Assembly: GCA_963556495.2 (NCBI GenBank)
Contig: OY747721.1
Coordinates: 27,172,649 to 27,236,648 of the forward strand
Direction: 5' to 3'
DNA: 64,000 bases
Source: Valencia hispanica
Taxonomy: Eukaryota > Chordata > Actinopteri > Cyprinodontiformes > Valenciidae
Shown: in pieces, positions 56,455 to 64,000 of the stretch
Numbering within the stretch: the first letter of the stretch is position 1
Layout: each line of letters opens with the position of its first letter
Notes under the pieces: generated by a model
Told to the model about the DNA's origin: nothing
Databases searched by the model: none
The model's input: only the letters and a program-made list of their open reading frames with translations
Program-made: the position numbers and the translations under genes

Positions 56455-56990
56455 TTTAGAGCTGCCTTTTTAGTAATGCTTTGATGTATCATGTTTTGTG
56501 TATGCTTCTTGCTTTATTGCTGTTTTTACATTATATGCTTTGTAATGCCTTGATGTATCCGTGTATGCTTCTTGCTTTATTGCAGTTTTTACTTTATAGG
56601 CTTTGTCTGTGTTTTACAGCTATTTTTATTTTACCCCTTAACCATGTAAAGTACCTTGAATTACCTTGTTGTTGAAAGTATGCTACGCATAAAAAAATTG
56701 CCTTGCCTTACTAAGAGCTGGGGGAATAGTTGGCTCAACAGAGCTATGACTATGTAAGTTTGGCAACTGTACTAAAACGAAACATAGGATGGTTCTTATT
56801 TGCCTTTATTAATGATTTAAAATATGCTGTTCTGGCTTGTCTAAGGGTCTTTTATACTGCAGTAGTTTTTCCAGGTTAAATGTAGGTGTGTAGAGTGCCA
56901 TTTTTTAAATCACCAACTCATGTAAAGCACCTTGAATTGCTCTGCTGTTGAAAGTGTGCAATACAAATAAAATTGCCTTGCCTTGCCAAG
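56455..56990 (+). mobile_element. L2 LINE 3' ends, plus and rearranged
   Basis: A first 3' end at 56455-56710 has GTAAAGTACCTTGAATTACC and an ATTGCCTTGCCTTAC tail. A second at 56830-56990 has GTAAAGCACCTTGAATTGCT and TTGCCTTGCCTTGCC. Between them, 56703-56825 is a minus-strand copy of a LINE segment also found in the plus direction at 59700-59815. The first may be the far end of the LINE at 46066. Confidence 0.7.
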
Positions 56991-57499
56991 TAATAAGAGC
57001 TGACTTTTTGCGGTATGGTGTTTGCATTCAAACTACCAGGTAATGTTCCAGGAAAGCTGGAGGGGTGTGGGGCAGTGGGGAACGCTGTGAGCGCACACAT
57101 TGATGACGTATAAATGTCACTATTTTCCTATCAGCTTCTTCGTCGATGTCTCTTAAGCGTTTCCATGTGCGCAAAATTGCACACATCAAAAAGACGAGCA
57201 CTGCGAGTAGATCTGCTGTTTCGTCGATCATCTTTGCAATAATCCATTTGTTTGGGGAAATGACATGTACGCCCGCCGCACTAAGTTTACGTAAGATCCA
57301 CATACAACCCTCCACTCGCCCTCACCCCTGCCCCCCGGATATTAATCAGGATTCTCCGGTACATTTCTTGCTGTGTGAAAGCAGCCGAAAGGCAACGTTC
57401 CGGAAAAAAAGTGGTGTGTTTAAAAACACAACAACGGTTAAAGACCGGATGGAATTGTCCACAAATATTCCAGAACTTCAGTCTAAAAACGGCTTCTGA
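56991..57499. other. Unassigned sequence, CpG-rich for the region
   Basis: A minus-strand open frame (57028-57315, 95 codons) and a plus frame (57146-57499) overlap; neither resembles a family I know. The GC content and the presence of GACGTATAAATG at 57105 suggest a transposon promoter, possibly of a MITE with poorly preserved ends. Confidence 0.35.
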
Positions 57500-57865
57500 G
57501 ACACTAAGGAAAGTAAGAATGGAACAGATTTAAAACTTATTACAGCATTGTCTGATAAAGCTCTACTATAATGAAATTTTCTTTCAGATTTAAGATGGTC
57601 AATTAAAGTAAATTCAAAAGTTATCAAAAAGTGGGTCAGACAGAACCGTGTGGGGGGACTATTATTTCCTCACACTCAATACCGTATGTCAGTACAAGGT
57701 CCAAAGTGTGTTGACACGAGTATGTGGGTCCCTGTACTTTTTGAGAAAAGTCAATTGAGTCCAAGATAGCATTAAAGGCTGCATTTAGACTATCACTTTC
57801 GGTGTCCACATGAATATTGAAATCCCCCACTCTAATGACCTTATCAGTATTTAAAGAGTAAATAT

Positions 57866-58175
57866 GGTAAATGGCCTGCATTTGTATAGCACATTTTCAG
57901 TCAGAGGACCACAAAGCGCTTTACACTACATTCAGTCATTCACGCACACATTCACAAGCTACTACATTGTAGCCACAGGTACCCTGGGACACACTTGACA
58001 GAGGCGGGCTGCCGGACACAGGCGCCACCGGGCCCTCTGACCACCACCAGCAGGCAACAGGGTTAAGTGTCTTGCCCAAGGACACAACGACCGAGACGAA
58101 CAGAGCGTGGACTCGAACCAGCAACCCACCGATTACGGGACAAATTCCTACCACCTGAGCCACAGTCGCCCCCAG
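57866..58175 (+). mobile_element. SINE-like fish repeat (TGCATTTGTATAGC type)
   Basis: It starts GGTAAATGGCCTGCATTTGT and continues through CCACAAAGCGCTTTACACTA, GTGTCTTGCCCAAGGACACA and ACCTGAGCCACAGTCGCCCC. This text is common in fish genomes. It has no coding sequence and lies in the inverted LINE segment. Confidence 0.75.
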
Positions 58176-58186
58176 TTCCACTTTAA

Positions 58187-59126
58187 TTCTAACTAAACCC
58201 CAAAACAACTTTTTTTTGCCTATAAACTGTATAAATGGGTCTTTACCAATGCAATCTTTCAGTTTCTGGGGATTTTTTTTACATTTTCGTGTAAACTTGT
58301 TTAATTCTGCACTTTTTGGTCTAAAAACGTCTTAGTGCTGCCATCTTAGGGTTGAACTGTGGCTACTGCATTTGAATTTTGTGATTGGTGGAGAGCGATA
58401 CATCTTTACGTCACAGGCATCGACTGTATCACAGGCATGGTCTCACAGACACGCCCCGAATAAAACTATCAGACATACCGGCCCCGTGGCGAGTTTGGAG
58501 TTGGATTGCGTTTTTCAGGTTACCATTATTATCACATTACCACTTAGTTAGCATTGCTAACATACTGTTTATAACATTAGCCTATGTTAGCATTACCACT
58601 CAGAGACTGGACCCACCCTGTCTCTCTCTGCTTCAGCAGCAGCAGCGCCAGCCTCGGACAGCGCTGACTCAGTGGCCTGAGCCAGCGGCTTGAATTGATA
58701 CGGCTCGCGGCCGCTGGGCTACATAAAGCCTCCCTCTACCTCCGGTGACGACGGAGGAGATCCGCTGGCTCAGAGCGCTGAGTCAGCGCTGCCTGAGGTC
58801 GGTGCTGCTGATGAGGCAGAGAGAGACAGGAGGAGTCCAGTCTCTGAGTGTGGATGCTAACATAGGCTAACGTTCAAAACAGATGAACGTCGATCAGATC
58901 GATCAGTTGCAAAACTGCCAACGTCGCTTTGGCCACTGTCCATGTTTCAGAGTCAGATTAAGCGAGGTGTCACTGTCCTCCTGAACACACCCCCACGTTC
59001 CCCCCTCCGCTCATCCTCCACACTTGGCCACGCCCCTCCATACTTCGTGGCACCGCCCATATTGTAGAATTTTTCAAAGGTTGTCTGGGGGCAGGGTTAT
59101 GATTTTTCATGGGGTTCAGTTCCACT
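58187..59126. mobile_element. TTAA-flanked TIR element
   Basis: TTAA lies at both edges. The right end read inward is AGTGGAACTGAACCCCATG and the left end reads TTCTAACTAAACCCCAAAAC, an imperfect inverted repeat. The inner TAAACTGTATAAATGGGTCT recurs in the element at 16377. Two inverted CTGACTCAG-like arms around 58610-58830 (CAGCGCTGACTCAGTGGCCT and its partner) form another large dyad. There is no coding sequence. Confidence 0.5.
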
Positions 59127-59564
59127 TTAATAATAAATCAGATAAAAAATGTGAGATCTGATCCAAGTATTGAGAGTAACACCTGGTGGACGATACAAAA
59201 CCATAAACAAAAGTGGTCTTAATGTTTTGCAACTTGGATGAGGAAAACTAGGGGTTAGATGTTCAAAAGAACTATAGCTATCAATTGGTCTGGGATTAAT
59301 TGGTAAATCAGAATGAAAAATGGTTGCAAGTAGTTGTCCTCGCCAAGTACTTCTAAGAATGTGAAAATTTAAATAACTGGAAGGAGTTGACTCTTTTATA
59401 CTGACATAATCCTCCTGCTGCAACCAGGTTTATGTCAGACAAAACATTAATTTAATCATCACAAATCAAGTCATTTACTAACAAAGTCTTTGAGGAGAGA
59501 GATTGTATGTTTAACAAACCCCATTTAATAGTTTTATTTTGGTATTACTTGGTTTAACGCAGAG

Positions 59565-61700
59565 TTGCGTACTTTAAAGCAGAATAATAGGAAGTTGGAG
59601 AGAAAATGGCACTTTACACATCTAGAGGATTCCTATTTAACCTGGAATAACAGTCTACTGCTGTATAAAAAGAACCTTCGACAATTTATAACAACATATT
59701 TTTCATCATTAATAGAGGCGAATAAAAACAATCCTAGGTTTCTTTTTAGTACAGCTGCCAAACCTACAAAGAGTCATAGTTGGGTTGAGCCAACTATTCC
59801 CCCAGCTCTTAGCAGTGATGATTTTATGGGATTCTTCATAAATAAAATTAATTCTATTAAAAATAAAATCATTGGGATCCTCCCAAAAATGATACTTCTT
59901 CCTCAGTAAATGAGGCAGCATCGGAAAGAACTGTAGAACCTCATTCGTGCTTAGGCTTTTTTTATTCAGTCGAGCTTTCAGAATAATCAAAAGTACTAGC
60001 CTCATCTAAACCTTCAACTTGTATGTTGGACCCAATCCCAACCGAATTATTTAAGGAAGTGTTCCATTTGCTTCCTGACCCCATTTTGGATATGATTAAT
60101 CTATCCTTAGTAAACGGATACGTACCACAGGAATTTAAAATAGCTGTAATTAAACCTTTACTCAAGAAACCTTCCCTTGATCAAGATGACTTAGTGAATT
60201 ACAGACCTATATCTAACCTTCCTTTCTTATCCAAAATCCTTGAGAAAATAGTTGCTAATCTTGTCTGTGAGCATCTAAACAGTAACGACCTGTTTGAAGA
60301 GTTTCAGTCAGGTTTTAGAGCTCATCATAGCACTGAAACAGCACTGGTGAAGGCTACTAATGATATGCTCATGGCCTCAGATAATGGACTTGTGTCTGTT
60401 ATGGTTTTGTTAGATCTCAGTGCTTCTTTTGACACAGTCGATCACAACATTCTTTTAGAAAGGCTTGAACATGTTGCAGGGATCAAAGGAACAGCACTAG
60501 GCTGGTTTAAATCATATTTGTCTGATAGATTCCAGTTTGTTCATCTAAATGATAAATCTTCTTTACACTTGAGGGTGACTTGTGGAGTTCCACAGGGTTC
60601 TGTGCTTGGACCAATTATTTTCACCATATATGCTTCCAATTGGTAGAATCGTTGGACAGCATGGGATGAATTTCAACAGCTATGCCGATGATACACAACT
60701 ATATTCATTTATAAATCCTGATGAACCCATTCAGTTAGGTAGATTACAGGCATTTCTGGAAGACATAAAAACATGGATGACTAAACTTTTTGCACCTAAA
60801 TTCTGACAAGACAGAAGTTGCTGTCTTTGGACAAGAAGTTCTAAAAAAGAAACTGCTTAGTCAATCAATTCATCTGGATGGCATTAAATTGGCCCCCAGT
60901 AGGGATATGTATTGGCAAAAATCTGACGATACGATATGTATCGCGATACAGGGGAGACGATACAATATATCGCGATATACCACGATACTATGAGTAAGAC
61001 TATATATTGTGATTTTTAAAACTCAATTTAACAGTAGGAAAACTGTCACAGCATTCTAAACGCTCCAACCTGTTTCATACTTTAACACATCCAGTTTTAT
61101 TAGTAGATCTAGTTGATCCACTGGAACCAAGAAGGTGACAACAGCCACAAACTACCAGTCATGCTTTTAATTTTACTACAAACATCCTGTCCGGGGGTGT
61201 TGCTGAGAAACTAGTCCATGCATTTGTTACCTCAAGGCTGGACTACTGTAATTCTTTACTATCAGGAAGTCCACAAAATGCCATTAAAAGCCTTCAGTTG
61301 ATCCAAAATGCGGCAGCAAGAGTTCTGATGAATATTAAAAAGAGAGATCACATTTCTCTTGTTTCAGTTTACCTTCATTGGCTCCCTGTTAAATCCAGAA
61401 TAGAATTTAAGATCCTCCTTCTTACACACAAAGCCCTTAATAATCAAGCTCCATCATACATCAGAGATCTAATTGTTTCATATGTTCCTAACAGAGCACT
61501 TCACTCTCAGACTGCAGGTTTACTGGTGGTTCCTAGGATTTCTAAAAGTAGAATGGGAGGCAGATCTTTTAGTTATCAAGTTCCTCTCCTGTGGAACCAG
61601 CTCCCAGCTTTAGTCCGTGAGGCAGACACTCGGTTTACTTTTAGGCCAGGCTTAAAACTTTCCTTTTTGATAAAGCTTATAGTTAGAGTGGCTAAGGTAA
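59565..61700 (+). pseudogene. L2 LINE ORF2, linker and reverse transcriptase
   Basis: The linker reads RTLKQNNRKLERKWHFTHLE. The reverse transcriptase reads [66 protein letters not shown] and [11 protein letters not shown] (about 60680), so the catalytic YADD is kept. Frameshifts occur at about 60640 and 60790, and the hAT MITE removes the next part. After it comes [20 protein letters not shown] and [14 protein letters not shown]. Confidence 0.85.
60902..61187 (-). mobile_element. hAT MITE, truncated copy
   Basis: It matches the reverse complement of 39065-39456, starting TAGGGATATGTATTGGCAAA and including CATTCTAAACGCTCCAACCT and AGATCTAGTTGATCCACTGG. The second end is missing and the LINE resumes at about 61190. 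Confidence 0.8.
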
Positions 61701-62007
61701 CCCTGAGCTATCTCTGTAGTTATGCTGCTATAGGCTTAGACTGCTGGAGGACAGACTTACCAATTTTCTTCACTCTGCTACTTCCTTTTCTACTACTACT
61801 CTCCAGTTGTATTACAGTACATTTTTTTATTTCGACTGTTAACTTTGTTTTCTCTCAGTGTTTTTTCTCTCCATAGAAGATATACCTGGTCTGGTATCCT
61901 GCTTGGCTGCAATGCACTGTTGGACGGGGGGCATTGCCTGGGATGATGCTCCCAGTAACTGAACATCGACCCTGTCATGTTATCAACTTTTTACTTTCTG
62001 TAACATA

Positions 62008-63022
62008 GACACTCAGCTCTACATTACAATGTCACCAGGTGACTCTGAACCCATTCAAACCCTAAATCAATGCATTGACCAAATAAATGGATGGATGTGC
62101 CATAACTTTCTCCAGCTGAATAGAAACAAAACTGAAGTGATTATTTTTGGACCCAAGGAGGAACGATCAAGAGTCAGCACACAGCTTCAATTAATACAGC
62201 TAGAAACTACTGATCAGGTTCGTAACCTAGGTGTAGTAATGGACTCAGACCTGAACCTCCAGGGTCACATAAAGGCAATAACAAGGTCAGCGTTCTATCA
62301 CCTGAAGAACATCTCTAGGATTAAAGGACTGATTTTGCAACACGACCTAGAAAAACTCATCCATGCGTTTATCTTTAGTCGGATTGATTACTGCAACAGC
62401 ATCTTCACAGGTCTGCCTAAAAAGTCAATCAGACAGCTGCAGCTGATCCAGAACGCTGCCGCTCGCGTCCTCACTAGAACCAGGAAAGTAGAGCACATCA
62501 CCCCAGTTCTAAAGTCCTTACACTGGCTCCCTGTAGCTCAGAGAAAAGACTTTAAAATACTTTTACTAGTTTATAAATCATTACATGGCTTAGCACCAAA
62601 ATATGTTGAAGACCTGTTGTCATGGTACCAACCACCAAGACCACTCAGGTCCTCCAACTCTAGCCTACTAAACATCCCTAGACTCAGAACTAAACATGGA
62701 GAAGCAGCTTTCAGTTTCTATGCTCCCCTTATCTGGAACAGACTTCCTGACGAGTGTAGAGCTGCTGAAACTCTGAGCTGCTTTAAATCTAGACTAAAAA
62801 CCCATCTGTTCAGAATTGCCTTTGAGTAAATGCTTGATGTTATATGTATGAAATGTGTTCATGCTCTCTTGCTTTTTTTTTTTTTTCTTGCTTTATTGTG
62901 TATCATGTGTAATGTGTGTTTTTTTTATGTGTTTCTTTTAAATCACCAAATCATGTAAAGCACCTTGAATTACCCTGCTGTTGAAAGTGTGCTATACAAA
63001 TAAAATTGCCTTGCCTTGCCTT
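62008..63022 (+). mobile_element. Young 5'-truncated L2 LINE nested in L2
   Basis: It enters the 3' untranslated part of the host LINE just after CTTTCTGTAACATA and ends CAAATAAAATTGCCTTGCCT at 63022, after which the host LINE 3' region continues (compare 44030-44090 on the minus strand). The frame at 62029-62829 is intact for 266 codons ([20 protein letters not shown] through [15 protein letters not shown]), so it is young. It is similar to the C-terminal part of the LINE at 32637. Confidence 0.85.
62029..62829 (+). pseudogene. L2 LINE ORF2 C-terminal part, intact to stop
   Basis: The fragment begins just after the YADDTQ block (an [14 protein letters not shown] start) and contains [55 protein letters not shown] and [20 protein letters not shown]. 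It has no polymerase catalytic site of its own. The stop at 62829 is the natural end. Confidence 0.85.
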
Positions 63023-63446
63023 ACTTATATATCAGATCTTCTGTTACTTCTGTGTCTCTGCTCTGTCTTCTCAAACCCCCAGACGGTCGTGGCAGATGGC
63101 CGCTCCTACTGAGCCTGGTTCTGCTCGAGGTTTCTTCCTGTTAAAGGGGAGTTTTTCCTCTCCACCGTTGCTACATGCTTGCTCAGTATGAGGGATTGCT
63201 GAAGGATTGCTGTGGTTGGCAAGTCTGCATCAACGGGGCCCAACCTCACGCCAATGACTGACGCAATCTGCTGGGATTCCTTAAATAGGAAACTTTTTAA
63301 CTGATTGGAATGTTTGTATAAATGTATTGAAATGACTTCTTGTTAAGTGCCTTGAGATGTCATCTGTTGTGAATTGGTGCATTATGAATAAATTGAATTG
63401 AATTAAAATTAGAATTTTACATTTCACCAATAAATGTATTGTACAA

Positions 63447-64000
63447 AGGGGAGCTTAATGAAGCCGATTCTAATACCTGCTTAAAGGTTGCTTTTTACAA
63501 AAGCTACTTGTAAATCTGACAAGCATGCATCTCCAAAACACATTCTAATTTAGTGGATATTATTGTATACCTTACCAAAAATGACAAATAATACTAGATT
63601 GTAGATTTGTGCAATCAGTATATTCATCTTTTGTTTAATCTTGAGCCTTGACTGTAGCAGATAATTCTTCTGAAGGCTCCAAAAATTACACAACTATTAG
63701 GGGTGTGCCATCTTGGGTGCCTCACGATTTCGATTTGATTACATTATAAGACAATTATTTTTGTTGCATATTTTTCCTCATTTAGGGTTTATTCTTGAAC
63801 CCTTCTAATAGGGTTTATTTTTAAACCCTAAATTATTTTATTCTTATTCTGGTTCTGATAGTGGCAAAGCTTTGCTTTTTCCACCACCAGAGAGCCCAAT
63901 CAGAGCCACATCATTATAAAATTCTAATTTATTTATTGCTTAACTCTCCCCTTGTTTTATTTAGTGTTTTTTTTCTTTTGAAGGACTGTAGTGCATAGCG
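63447..64000. repeat. Segmental duplication unit B, gene 5' part
   Basis: It matches 17350-18060 in the same direction and is cut by the window edge. One insertion is present (63698-63850). Exon 1 of gene B should follow at about 64.8 kb. Confidence 0.85.
63698..63850. mobile_element. hAT-like fragment in unit B
   Basis: It starts TAGGGGTGTGCCATCTTGGG, typical of a hAT end in fish, and has no counterpart in unit A at about 17605. The right end is not clear; an inverted GGGTTTATTCTTGAACCC-like stretch lies near 63785-63835. Confidence 0.5.

Larger units (their letters stand above)
57500..59545 (-). mobile_element. Inverted 5' segment of an L2 LINE
   Basis: The endonuclease reads on the minus strand from 59545 toward 57636: WLQQEDYVSIKESTPSSYLN, then RPLLFMVLYRPPG, and after two insertions RVGDFNIHVDTESDSLNAAF, THTLDL-like CQHTLDLVLTYGIE. 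The following reverse transcriptase is on the plus strand from 59546. The 5' end of the inverted part is at the junction, as produced by twin priming. Insertions are at 57866-58175 and 58187-59126. Confidence 0.75.
59546..63412 (+). mobile_element. L2-type LINE, 3' part of a 5'-inverted copy
   Basis: It starts in the linker after the endonuclease and runs to GAATAAATTGAATTGAATT at 63412. The reverse transcriptase is at 60023-60806 and the C-terminal part at 61190-61700. Insertions are the hAT MITE at 60902-61187 and a second LINE at 62008-63022. It belongs to the same family as the minus-strand copy at 43680-46060. Confidence 0.85.

Noticed and set aside
57028..57499. Two overlapping open frames as genes
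   Set aside because: They overlap on opposite strands, have no known domain and lie between LINE fragments.
1..64000. tRNA and rRNA genes
   Set aside because: I saw no cloverleaf-like stretch with proper A and B boxes and no rRNA-like sequence; a dedicated tRNA scan was not possible here.

Overview
This looks like nuclear DNA of a teleost fish, most likely a percomorph. It carries poly-zinc-finger genes with the acidic, lysine-glutamate-rich N-terminus typical of such fish, introns with canonical splice sites, and a dense nested load of L2-like and Rex-like LINEs, PIF/Harbinger, hAT, Tc1/mariner, Kolobok-like, Academ-like and IS3EU-like DNA transposons, SINE-like repeats and LTR fragments. 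I see no operons, CRISPR arrays, rRNA or tRNA genes.

The only host protein-coding genes I can support are two C2H2 zinc-finger paralogs on the minus strand. Gene A has its main exon at 1398-3211 and a 64-nt first coding exon at 18841-18904; the splice phases match across an intron of about 15.6 kb. Gene B has its main exon at 41203-42728, and its first exon should lie just past the right edge of the window. The two genes sit in a direct segmental duplication. Unit A covers about 484-5170 and 17350-18060; unit B covers about 38860-43680 and 63447-64000. Both units are interrupted by different transposon insertions, so one unit often preserves the empty site of an insertion in the other.

Region by region: 1-483 is an LTR-like fragment. 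484-5170 is gene A exon 2 with its flanks. 6597-13800 is PIF/Harbinger material encoding a Myb/SANT-like protein and a HARBI1-like transposase; one TTAA-target THAP-bearing transposon nested inside another, plus a Tc1-like copy, interrupt it. 13887-17100 holds hAT, retroviral-LTR-like and TTAA-element sequence. 17350-18904 is the 5' part of gene A. 19167-36385 is a stack of a mariner fragment and three LINE copies, each interrupted by further transposons. 36390-38860 is mostly non-coding, with one MITE. 38860-43680 is gene B exon 2 with its flanks. 43680-63412 is the large gene B intron, made almost entirely of LINEs, a hAT transposase, an Academ-like element, an IS3EU-like element and MITEs. 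63447-64000 returns to duplicated sequence.

The two genes fit the familiar picture of fast-evolving zinc-finger regulators that duplicate in tandem in repeat-rich DNA: N-terminus and linkers are conserved, while the predicted DNA-contact residues differ in almost every finger. I do not see a clearly new biological system. The most unusual items are the Academ-like and IS3EU-like transposons, the THAP element that inserted into another THAP exon, a 5'-inverted LINE and a strong GC-rich hairpin. All family assignments rest on motifs, terminal repeats and target-site duplications read by eye; no database search was run.
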